15,442 bases of DNA from MAG-120531 sp029242825 (GTDB taxonomy: Bacteria > Bacteroidota > Bacteroidia > Flavobacteriales > Flavobacteriaceae). The translations under genes and the position numbers were made by a program. Under the pieces are notes generated by a model that was not told where the DNA came from, made no database searches, and saw only the letters and a program-made list of their open reading frames with translations. Shown here piece after piece: positions 6,931 to 13,497 of this stretch. Positions within the stretch are counted from its first letter, which is position 1, and each line of letters opens with the position of its first letter. The DNA is taken from positions 1 through 15,442 of the forward strand of contig JAQWTF010000041.1 of NCBI GenBank assembly GCA_029242825.1, in the 5' to 3' direction.

Positions 6931-7812
6931 ATGAAAGCATATGTATTTCCGGGCCAAGGGGCTCAATTTTCTGGAATGGGAAAAGATTTGTACGATCAAT
7001 TTCCCAGCGTAAAAGAAATGATGGAAACTGCCAACGGCATTTTGGGTTTTGAAATTACTACCACCATGTTTGAAGGTAGTGCAGAAGACTTAAAGCAAAC
7101 ACAAATCACGCAACCGGCTATTTTCATTCACTCTGTGGCTATGGCAAAAGCCTTAGGAACTGATTTTAAGCCACAGATGGTTGCAGGTCATTCGTTGGGA
7201 GAATTTTCTGCTTTAGTAGCTAATGGAGTGTTGAATTTTGAAGATGGATTGCGTTTGGTGCATCAGCGAGCGTTAGCGATGCAAGATGCCTGTGATAAAA
7301 CCGCTGGGACCATGGCTGCCGTACTTGGATTAGAAGATCATTTGGTGGAGGAAATCTGTGAAAAAACCCCAGGTGTTGTTGTAGCAGCAAATTATAATTG
7401 TCCCGGACAATTGGTTATCTCAGGTGCTGTAGAAGCGGTAGAAAAAGCCTGTGAATCTCTCAAAGAGGCTGGTGCCAAAAGGGCTTTGTTGCTTCCAGTG
7501 GGAGGCGCTTTTCATTCCCCACTCATGGAGCCTGCCAGAACAGCCTTAGCAGCTGCTATTGAGGCAACTACTTTTAACGCACCTCTTTGTCCTATTTATC
7601 AAAATGTTACTGCTGCAGCGGTAACAGATCCAGCGGAAATAAAGGCTCATTTAATCTCTCAGCTGACTGCTCCAGTAAAATGGACACAAAGTGTTCAATC
7701 CATGGTGGCTGACGGTGCCACTGAGTTTATTGAATTAGGTCCTGGAAAAGTGCTGCAAGGTTTGGTCAAGAAAATTGCTTCAGAAGTATCTACCTCTGCA
7801 CCAGTTTTTTAA
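6931..7812 (+). CDS. fabD: Malonyl-CoA:acyl carrier protein transacylase FabD
   Basis: Transfers malonyl from CoA to acyl carrier protein, supplying the extender unit for type II fatty acid synthesis in the cytoplasm. The 293-aa protein has the full set of motifs: G-Q-G-A-Q (8-12) near the N-terminus, Q61 in T-Q-P-A-I, the nucleophile Ser88 in G-H-S-L-G-E, Arg113 in H-Q-R-A, N-x-P-G-Q-L-V-I-S-G (156-165), and the catalytic His195 in A-F-H-S-P-L-M. Length is normal for the family (about 290-310). It starts 4 bases after the carbonic anhydrase-like gene and probably shares its promoter. It is not next to the usual fab genes (fabH, acpP, fabF). Its stop lies 2 bases from the stop of the convergent Nramp-family gene. 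Confidence 0.97.
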   Translation: MKAYVFPGQGAQFSGMGKDLYDQFPSVKEMMETANGILGFEITTTMFEGSAEDLKQTQITQPAIFIHSVAMAKALGTDFKPQMVAGHSLGEFSALVANGVLNFEDGLRLVHQRALAMQDACDKTAGTMAAVLGLEDHLVEEICEKTPGVVVAANYNCPGQLVISGAVEAVEKACESLKEAGAKRALLLPVGGAFHSPLMEPARTALAAAIEATTFNAPLCPIYQNVTAAAVTDPAEIKAHLISQLTAPVKWTQSVQSMVADGATEFIELGPGKVLQGLVKKIASEVSTSAPVF

Positions 7813-7814
7813 TG

Positions 7815-9068
7815 CTATAAAAGCACCACATAACAATAATACAAGGCAAATAGGCTCAAAAATACCATTCCTACATAGCTCAAAAGGATTAACCATTTAG
7901 GTGCCATAGCATCTTTAGGCATGTTTTTTTGAGTCACCACCTTGTGGTTGAGAAGTCCCACAGCTGGCGCAAATACAAAAGATACAAAAGTAGCCAGTGC
8001 GACCAGAGAACCCATTTGACCTCCGGCCAGCCAAATGACCATAAAGTTAATGATGGCTAAAAGGATAATGAAGTGTTCATAACGCCATTTGGTGGTTTTG
8101 TTGTTTCCCAGCACTTTTATAGTGTCTAAGCCTACCCTCGCTATGGCATCATGGGCGGTCATGCAGGTACTAAACATGGTGGCAAAAGCGGCCAAGGCAA
8201 TAAAGAAATAGGACCAATCTCCAATGTGGATGGTAAACATCTGAATGAGTTGTTCCGCAAAAACACTTGCGTTTGCACTCATTTCAATACCAGAGCCATA
8301 CAGGGTAAACCAACCGATCACTAAAAAGAAAATCGCTAATACGGCTGTAAGTAAATACCCCAAATTAAATTCTGCCAAGGTGTCTTTTAGACTATTGTCT
8401 GTGGAGGTGTTTTTGTCTTTTTGATTTTTTTTGTCTTTTTCTAGGCGCCAAAGACTCACCCAACTAGAAGCCTCTACTGCGGTTGGCATCCAGCCCATGA
8501 GACCAATCATAAAAAGCAGGCCAACCTCACTCCATATGGGTTGACTTGTAAATTGGGGCGCGTTTTCAATAGGTCCTTTTAATAATACTGTTGCCGTGGT
8601 GATGATTAAAGCTACGGTTAACAATGCTAAAAGGATTTTGACTACACCTTCAAGGGCTTTATAGCGCCCTATAATTAACACCCCACTAATACCTATAAAT
8701 AAGAATAAGGCTACCGTAGTGTCTGTAAAGTGTGCCCAAGAAAAAAGTTGTTTTAACAGTCCTGCCGTGACAATATACAATGCCGCCAAAAGTGTGAGGG
8801 CACTTACTATGGTAATGAGTGTATAGGCCCAAAGGTATTTTTTACCCAAATCTGTATAGCCCTCCAGGAGTGATTTTTTGAAAGTGTGGGTGTAGCGTAT
8901 TCCAAATTCAAAGAAGGGATATTTCAATACATTGGCTAAGAGGATGGGAAAAATCATGATCCATCCGTATTGTGCCCCTGCTTTGGTAGATAATACCAGA
9001 TGAGAGGTCCCAATGGACATGCTTGCGAATAATAATCCAGGCCCTAGTTGTGAAAGAATTTTCCGCAT
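7815..9068 (-). CDS. Nramp-family transporter with degenerate metal-binding motifs
   Basis: Multi-spanning inner-membrane protein (417 aa, about 11 hydrophobic helices) with the LeuT-like Nramp fold by its helix-1 and helix-6 pattern. Helix 1 reads G-P-G-L-L-F-A-S-M-S-I-G-T-S-H, which aligns with the canonical G-P-G-x8-D-P-G-N. The metal-ligand motif D-P-G-N is therefore G-T-S-H (20-23). In helix 6 the canonical M-P-H is M-P-T (194-196), keeping only the Met. Manganese/iron uptake as in MntH therefore cannot be assumed; substrate and coupling ion are unknown. A lysine- and asparagine-rich hydrophilic loop lies at 209-230. Proteins of this type are commonly labelled 'Nramp family divalent metal transporter' in Bacteroidota. 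It is monocistronic or the last gene after the PorP-like gene (64-base gap) and converges on fabD with a 2-base gap. Confidence 0.82.
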   Translation of the reverse strand: MRKILSQLGPGLLFASMSIGTSHLVLSTKAGAQYGWIMIFPILLANVLKYPFFEFGIRYTHTFKKSLLEGYTDLGKKYLWAYTLITIVSALTLLAALYIVTAGLLKQLFSWAHFTDTTVALFLFIGISGVLIIGRYKALEGVVKILLALLTVALIITTATVLLKGPIENAPQFTSQPIWSEVGLLFMIGLMGWMPTAVEASSWVSLWRLEKDKKNQKDKNTSTDNSLKDTLAEFNLGYLLTAVLAIFFLVIGWFTLYGSGIEMSANASVFAEQLIQMFTIHIGDWSYFFIALAAFATMFSTCMTAHDAIARVGLDTIKVLGNNKTTKWRYEHFIILLAIINFMVIWLAGGQMGSLVALATFVSFVFAPAVGLLNHKVVTQKNMPKDAMAPKWLILLSYVGMVFLSLFALYYCYVVLL

Positions 9069-9069
9069 A

Positions 9070-9107
9070 GATTCAATGAAATTTGTAGGTCATTTCTACA
9101 TTCAATC
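9070..9107 (-). promoter_or_regulatory. Imperfect inverted repeat just upstream of the Nramp-family start (possible operator)
   Basis: Nine-base arms GATTCAATG (9070-9078) and CATTCAATC (9099-9107) are inverted with one central mismatch and a 20-base spacer. They begin one base before the start codon of the transporter. Such a dyad could bind a dimeric regulator, but arms this short and AT-rich also arise by chance. No known Fur or MntR box is recognised. Confidence 0.2.
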
Positions 9108-9132
9108 TAAATGTAATACAATTTAAGAGGTA

Positions 9133-10065
9133 TTAAAAACTTTGCGTTGAATCTAAGGAAGCGACTTGTTTGGAGCTGTTGGAAAATTTGAAACGCACAA
9201 ATAGCTCGTGGTTGTTCTCTTTTAAAGCAATATTGCTACTTCTGTTACTGAACTCGTAGGCATAGCCTAAATCCAAAAAGCTCATGCCTTTAAATATAAA
9301 CATGGCACCAAAGTAATCGTTATTCATTTTTGAAACCCCAACACCAACTTTATCTTTTAATTCCAGCATGAGTTGTAAGTTGTAGAAATTTGGCGCGTCA
9401 GATACTCCCCTGTAAAGGATGGCTGGTTTTAAGGCCAAACTATTAGTCAGGTCTAAGGTTGCTCTTGTACTCAAGTATAAATTGGGTCTATCTGTAGCTG
9501 TAGTGACTAAGCCCTCGCTTTCTTTGTATCGTTTGCTATTTAAAAGATTAGGGACTCCTGCAGATAAAAAGAAATATTGGGTGTCTAAATGCACCCCAAC
9601 ACCTAAAAGGGGATTACTGTAATTTCTCACAGCATCTAATGCATTGTTGCTGCTGTTGGTGAGTCTGTTGAGCCTAGCTTTGTCAATACTTTTAAAATAA
9701 GCCCCTCCTTTAAGCCCTAAATACAATTGACTTTTTTCTGAAAGGTCCAGCCTATAATTATAATCAATGGCCAATACTCCTTGCTTTTCTATAAAAACTT
9801 TGTCATTTTGAAAACTCACCCCCCAAGCTGCTTTATTCTTAAAATCTCTCTGATAAGAAAATGATTGCAGTACAGGCGCGTCTGTAACTCCAGCCCATTG
9901 GGTTCTGTTATTTACAGTAGCCACTTGCCCATAAGTACCTGTAAATGCTGGATTGTAGAAGGGAGCATTTTCTGTAAAGAAAAGCATGGTGGGTTGCTCT
10001 TGGCTAAAGCCGATGCCGCTGATGGTTAAAAGCAATACAGGCCAAGCGTATTTTGAAGTCTTCAT
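9133..10065 (-). CDS. PorP/SprF family type IX secretion system membrane protein
   Basis: Outer-membrane protein of the PorP/SprF family, associated with type IX secretion; SprF in gliding flavobacteria is needed for surface delivery of the adhesin SprB. The 310-aa protein has a signal peptide (residues 1 to about 21, ending G-I-G-F-S before Q-E-Q). It then has the family signature Y-N-P-A-F-T-G (37-43) and N-N-R-T-Q-W-A-G-V (52-60), followed by Q-S-F-S-Y-Q. The rest alternates short beta strands and turns, as expected for a 12- to 14-strand barrel, with aromatic strand ends. Such genes usually stand beside a very large secreted protein gene, but here the neighbours are ypdA (107 bases upstream) and the Nramp-family gene, so it is an orphan. 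The specific partner is unknown. Confidence 0.88.
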   Translation of the reverse strand: MKTSKYAWPVLLLTISGIGFSQEQPTMLFFTENAPFYNPAFTGTYGQVATVNNRTQWAGVTDAPVLQSFSYQRDFKNKAAWGVSFQNDKVFIEKQGVLAIDYNYRLDLSEKSQLYLGLKGGAYFKSIDKARLNRLTNSSNNALDAVRNYSNPLLGVGVHLDTQYFFLSAGVPNLLNSKRYKESEGLVTTATDRPNLYLSTRATLDLTNSLALKPAILYRGVSDAPNFYNLQLMLELKDKVGVGVSKMNNDYFGAMFIFKGMSFLDLGYAYEFSNRSSNIALKENNHELFVRFKFSNSSKQVASLDSTQSF

Positions 10066-10172
10066 TTTAGGGTGGGGTTAGGTAATCTCTAATGTACAAT
10101 AATTAATATTGAAATAAAGAAAATATAAATTGCTCCCGAACGAGGTATTTTTCAAGAAATACTTTAAGCTAT

Positions 10173-11240
10173 TTATGCCTTGGAAAGAATGTGTTCCGCA
10201 ATTAAATTTCCGTGTGCTCTGGAGTTTTCAATAAACCATTTATGTGTTTCTAATCCACCACATATTACGCCTGCCAAATATACACCAGGCACATTGGTTT
10301 CCATAGTCTTTGGATGGTGAGAAGGAATCTTAGCGGTGCCTTCTAATGTAATGCCTAATTGGGTAAGGAAAGGCAGATTGGGTCTATAGCCTGTTAAGGC
10401 AAGTACAAAGTCATTTTCAATAGTTTTAGTGACATTATCTTGGGTGAAAGACAGGCTGTTTGCGCCAATTTCTGTTACAGATGAATGGTAATAGGCAGTA
10501 ATACTACCTTCTTCTATTCGGTTCATGATGTCTGGTCGCACCCAATATTTTACCCTGGGACCAACCGCTTCACCTCTGATAATTAAACTAACATGAGCAC
10601 CTTTTCTATAGCAGGCCAATGCAGCATCTATGGCGGAATTACTCGCACCAATGACTGCCAGCTTTTGTCCAGAATAGTAATGGGCCTCCTTAAAGTAATG
10701 GCTCACTTTTGGCAATTCCTCCCCAGGAACCTTAAGGCTTGCAGCCAAATCAAAAAAACCAGTTGCAATGGTCACATTTTTTGTAAAATACCTTCCTTTT
10801 GAGCTGTTTATTTGGAAAAGACTAGCCTCTTTTTGGCGGTCTAATTCTAGGGTTTGTTTTGCGGTGTTTTGCGACTTTGATTGAATGTCTAATACGGCTT
10901 CAAAAAGCTGTATATTCAATTCAAAGTGATCAGCAATTCTTCTGTAGTACTCTAAAGCCTCTTTTCTTCTGGGTTTTGCTTCAATAGAATTAAACGGAAT
11001 ATCTTCTAGCTCTAATTTTTCAGAGGAAGAAAAAAACTGCATGTCTAATGGGTAGTTGTAGAGAGAATTGGTCATACAGCCTTTCTCTATCACCAAGTAA
11101 TTCAGGCCTTTTTTTTTGGCTTGAATGGCACAAGATATTCCAATGGGCCCTGCGCCAATAATAATAAGGTCTAGAGGGTGGTTCTCGGTATTTAAAGCCC
11201 CAGTATTTGTCGTTGTTTTTATGGAGGAATGACCACTCAT
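10173..11240 (-). CDS. ypdA: YpdA family flavin disulfide reductase (putative bacillithiol disulfide reductase)
   Basis: FAD- and NADPH-dependent pyridine nucleotide oxidoreductase; YpdA of Firmicutes reduces bacillithiol disulfide. The 355-aa protein has an FAD-binding G-A-G-P-I-G (29-34), a second nucleotide site G-A-S-N-S-A (197-202) and the family C-terminus (V-I-C-G-G-L-E-T-H-K-W-F-I-E-N-S-R-A-H-G). Other family marks are E-K-G-C-M-T-N-S-L-Y-N-Y-P (51-63) and F-F-S-S-S-E-K-L. Firmicutes proteins carry G-G-G-P-C-G, whose Cys is implicated in activity; here that residue is Ile33. It has an unusual Ser/Thr/Asn-rich N-terminal extension of about 22 residues, but the ATG directly follows the rpe stop (TAAATG), which supports this start. 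Whether this organism makes bacillithiol cannot be judged from the window. Confidence 0.9.
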   Translation of the reverse strand: MSGHSSIKTTTNTGALNTENHPLDLIIIGAGPIGISCAIQAKKKGLNYLVIEKGCMTNSLYNYPLDMQFFSSSEKLELEDIPFNSIEAKPRRKEALEYYRRIADHFELNIQLFEAVLDIQSKSQNTAKQTLELDRQKEASLFQINSSKGRYFTKNVTIATGFFDLAASLKVPGEELPKVSHYFKEAHYYSGQKLAVIGASNSAIDAALACYRKGAHVSLIIRGEAVGPRVKYWVRPDIMNRIEEGSITAYYHSSVTEIGANSLSFTQDNVTKTIENDFVLALTGYRPNLPFLTQLGITLEGTAKIPSHHPKTMETNVPGVYLAGVICGGLETHKWFIENSRAHGNLIAEHILSKA

Positions 11241-11900
11241 TTAGTTCACTTGATTCTTGAGTTGCTCAATGGTGTCTATGGGGTGGTCACTCTTAAATAC
11301 AAAGCTACCAGCCACCAGGACATCTGCACCAGCAGCCACTAATTCTGAAGCATTTTTTGAAGTTACACCGCCGTCTATTTCAATGAGGGTATGGGCATTT
11401 TTGGATTGAATTAATGCTTTTAACTCACGGACCTTCTCAAAAGTGTTTTCAATAAAAGATTGCCCGCCAAAGCCTGGGTTTACACTCATAATACAAACCA
11501 AATCTATGTCTTGAATACAATCTTTTAACAAGGCTACATTGGTGTGCGGGTTTAAAGCCACGCCAGCCTTCATGCCTGCGGCTTTTATAGCTTGTAAAGT
11601 TCTGTGTAAATGGGTGCAAGCCTCGTAATGCACCGTGAGAATATCTGTACCTAGGGCAGCAAAGTCATTGATATAACGGTCTGGATCTACGATCATTAAA
11701 TGAACGTCCAAGGTTTTTTTTGCATGCCTTCCAATGGCCTCAATAACCGGCATTCCAAAAGAGATATTAGGAACAAAAACACCATCCATGACGTCTATAT
11801 GAAACCAGTCTGCTTTAGAAGCATTGACCATTTCTATGTCTCTTTGAAGGTTCGCGAAATCTGCAGCGAGTAAGGAAGGGGCTATTTTTTTTTCTGACAT
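11241..11900 (-). CDS. rpe: Ribulose-phosphate 3-epimerase
   Basis: Interconverts D-ribulose 5-phosphate and D-xylulose 5-phosphate in the pentose phosphate pathway; a cytoplasmic TIM-barrel metalloenzyme. The 219-aa protein keeps the active-site set: A-P-S-L-L-A-A-D-F near the start (Ser9), His34 and Asp36 in H-I-D-V-M-D-G, His67 in D-V-H-L-M, the flexible loop M-S-V-N-P-G-F-G-G-Q (138-147), and Asp176 in E-I-D-G-G-V. Length is typical. It starts 65 bases after trmL on the same strand and is fused end to end with ypdA (no gap), so those two are one transcription unit. I saw no full TAnnTTTG in the 65-base gap; the nearest is TATTTTTA on the minus strand. Confidence 0.97.
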   Translation of the reverse strand: MSEKKIAPSLLAADFANLQRDIEMVNASKADWFHIDVMDGVFVPNISFGMPVIEAIGRHAKKTLDVHLMIVDPDRYINDFAALGTDILTVHYEACTHLHRTLQAIKAAGMKAGVALNPHTNVALLKDCIQDIDLVCIMSVNPGFGGQSFIENTFEKVRELKALIQSKNAHTLIEIDGGVTSKNASELVAAGADVLVAGSFVFKSDHPIDTIEQLKNQVN

Positions 11901-11965
11901 GTTTTAAGGCTTAGGCCGGTTTTAAAGGATGAAATAAAGTGTAAAAATAAGAAAAATTGAGTGGT

Positions 11966-12430
11966 TTACTTTTGTTTAAAAAATTGTTGTCGCTTTCCTT
12001 CGAATAGCACAATACTTACCGCATTGGCTAAATTGAAACTCCTGATGCTATCCGTGGCTAAAGGAATTTTATAGAGGGATTGCTGCTGCGTTTCTACAAT
12101 AGATTCTGGCAGGCCCTTGGATTCACAGCCAAAGACAAAATAGTGGTCTTCCTGTGTCTCGAGGTCCCAATAATTTTGAGTGCCTTTACTGGAGTAGAAG
12201 GCCATTTTTGCTTTAGGATGGGCTGTTCTAAAAGCGGCAAAATCTTCGTGAATATGTACTTTCAGTTTGGGCCAATAGTCTAAGCCAGATCTTTTTAATT
12301 GCTTGTCTTCTAAGGAGAAACCAAGGGGTTTGATCAGGTGAAGTTCACTGCCTGTCCCAAGACACAGTCTACCGATATTTCCTGTATTGTTGGGTATTTC
12401 AGGATGCACTAAAACGACGTGAAAAGGCAT
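11966..12430 (-). CDS. trmL: tRNA (cytidine(34)-2'-O)-methyltransferase TrmL
   Basis: SPOUT-class (SpoU family) methyltransferase that adds 2'-O-methyl to the wobble base of tRNA-Leu isoacceptors using S-adenosylmethionine. The 154-aa protein is a minimal SPOUT domain of the same size as E. coli TrmL. Motifs: V-H-P-E-I-P-N-N-T-G-N-I-G-R-L-C (8-23), K-P-L-G-F (34-38), K-R-S-G-L-D-Y (46-52), the knot motif F-G-C-E-S-K-G-L-P (100-108), and I-P-L-x7-S-F-N-L-A-N-A-V-S-I-V (122-141). It lies behind the rpoD terminator, whose T-run ends 11 bases before the ATG. Its expression must therefore come from read-through or a promoter inside rpoD. Confidence 0.94.
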   Translation of the reverse strand: MPFHVVLVHPEIPNNTGNIGRLCLGTGSELHLIKPLGFSLEDKQLKRSGLDYWPKLKVHIHEDFAAFRTAHPKAKMAFYSSKGTQNYWDLETQEDHYFVFGCESKGLPESIVETQQQSLYKIPLATDSIRSFNLANAVSIVLFEGKRQQFFKQK

Positions 12431-12440
12431 ATAATGGTAT

Positions 12441-12469
12441 TAAAAAAGCCCAGTGCAGGGCACTGGGCT
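12441..12469 (-). terminator. Rho-independent terminator of rpoD
   Basis: The minus strand forms a perfect 10-base-pair stem, AGCCCAGTGC and GCACTGGGCT (arms 12460-12469 and 12447-12456), with a three-base loop, followed by a run of six T (12447-12442). It starts 7 bases after the rpoD stop and ends 11 bases before the trmL ATG. The T-run exists on the minus strand only, so it acts for rpoD. Confidence 0.93.
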
Positions 12470-12476
12470 ATAGGGT

Positions 12477-13340
12477 TTATCCTAAGTAAGTTTTTAAAAT
12501 TTTAGATCGAGAGGTGTGCTTTAATCGCCTAATGGCTTTCTCTTTAATTTGTCTCACACGTTCTCTAGTAAGGTCAAAAGTCTCACCAATTTCTTCTAAA
12601 GTCATAGAGTGCTGCCCTGCTAAACCAAAGTATAAACGGATCACGTCTGCCTCTCTTGGTGTTAGCGTCTCTAAAGCTCTTTCAATCTCAGTTCTGAGCG
12701 ATTCATGCAAGAGTTCTCTGTCTGGGTTTGGAGATTCTCCAGACCTCAATACGTCGTAAAGGTTGGAATCTTCCCCGTCAATTAATGGCGCGTCCATAGA
12801 TACGTGACGTCCAGAATTTTTAAGGGACTGTTTCACGTCTTCTACTGTCATGTCCAATTCTTTTGCAATTTCCTCAGGAGACGGCTGTCTTTCGTGTGCC
12901 TGCTCTAGAAAAGCAAAAGTCTTATTGATCTTATTGATCGAACCAATTTTGTTTAAAGGCAATCTCACAATTCTAGACTGCTCTGCCAAGGCTTGAAGGA
13001 TGGATTGACGGATCCACCATACTGCATAAGAGATGAATTTAAAACCACGGGTTTCGTCAAAACGCTGGGCGGCTTTAATGAGTCCTAAGTTACCCTCGTT
13101 AATTAAATCTGGAAGCGTGAGCCCTTGGTTTTGGTATTGCTTGGCTACAGATACCACAAAACGAAGGTTGGCTTTGGTTAGTTTTTCAAGTGCAACCTGG
13201 TCACCCGCTTTAATTCGCTGTGCCAACTCTACTTCTTCATCTGCGGTAATAAGGTCTACCTTACCAATTTCTTGTAAATACTTGTCTAAAGAAGCGGTTT
13301 CTCTATTGGTCACCTGCTTGGTAATCTTAAGCTGTCTCAT
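12477..13340 (-). CDS. rpoD: RNA polymerase primary sigma factor RpoD (Bacteroidota type)
   Basis: Primary (housekeeping) sigma-70 factor. The 287-aa protein has region 1.2 (about 14-49, S-L-D-K-Y-L-Q-E-I-G), region 2 (about 50-120, with N-L-R-F-V-V-S-V-A-K-Q-Y, L-I-N-E-G-N-x-G-L-I-K-A-A-x-R-F-D, and Y-A-V-W-W-I-R-Q), region 3 (about 125-205) and region 4 (about 215-280, T-P-R-E-A-D-V-I-R-L-Y-F-G-L and the helix-turn-helix with L-T-R-E-R-V-R-Q-I). It lacks the long region 1.1 and the non-conserved insert of E. coli RpoD, as is normal in Bacteroidota, where this factor reads TTTG / TAnnTTTG promoters. Two such -7 elements occur in this window. It is flanked by terminators: that of pnp upstream and its own downstream. 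I find no full TAnnTTTG in its leader (13341-13443). Confidence 0.96.
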   Translation of the reverse strand: MRQLKITKQVTNRETASLDKYLQEIGKVDLITADEEVELAQRIKAGDQVALEKLTKANLRFVVSVAKQYQNQGLTLPDLINEGNLGLIKAAQRFDETRGFKFISYAVWWIRQSILQALAEQSRIVRLPLNKIGSINKINKTFAFLEQAHERQPSPEEIAKELDMTVEDVKQSLKNSGRHVSMDAPLIDGEDSNLYDVLRSGESPNPDRELLHESLRTEIERALETLTPREADVIRLYFGLAGQHSMTLEEIGETFDLTRERVRQIKEKAIRRLKHTSRSKILKTYLG

Positions 13341-13443
13341 GAATGTCTTCTGAATTAATTGGGGCTACCTAATGATTTGTTATGGGTCGCATTAGATTAT
13401 ACGTTCAAATCTTTAAAAGGTTACATAAAAAAGGCAGTATTAT

Positions 13444-13476
13444 AAAAAAAATAGCCAGACCGAAGGTCTGGCTATT
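13444..13476 (-). terminator. Rho-independent terminator of pnp
   Basis: The minus strand forms a perfect 12-base-pair stem, AATAGCCAGACC and GGTCTGGCTATT (arms 13465-13476 and 13450-13461), with the loop TTC, then continues in T (the T-run spans 13451-13444 and overlaps the stem foot). It begins 21 bases after the pnp stop. It separates pnp from rpoD, leaving about 100 bases (13341-13443) for the rpoD promoter and leader. Confidence 0.93.
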
Positions 13477-13497
13477 AAATGTAAGTGTAAAGAGCGC

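Noticed and set aside
9114..9135. Inverted repeat TAATAC / GTATTA with a 10-base loop overlapping the PorP-like stop, as a possible terminator.
   Set aside because: The stem is six AT-rich pairs with a large loop and no T-run after it.
10144..10165. Hairpin GTATTT / AAATAC downstream of ypdA.
   Set aside because: Weak AT-rich stem, no T-run on the minus strand; not a convincing terminator.
10066..10172. Promoter search upstream of the PorP-like gene (minus strand TATATTTT and TACATTAG).
   Set aside because: Each misses one base of TAnnTTTG and neither has a TTG at the -33 distance, so no promoter is called.
12922..12939. Tandem 9-base repeat TTATTGATC.
   Set aside because: It encodes I-N-K-I-N-K of sigma region 3, a normal RpoD sequence, and is not a regulatory repeat.
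13033..13353. 106-codon open frame on the plus strand opposite rpoD.
   Set aside because: It is the mirror of a well-conserved sigma factor gene, has no family motif, and reads as low-quality Ser/Leu-rich sequence.
13341..13443. Promoter search in the rpoD leader.
   Set aside because: No full TAnnTTTG on the minus strand and no supported TTG pair; nothing called in this stretch.
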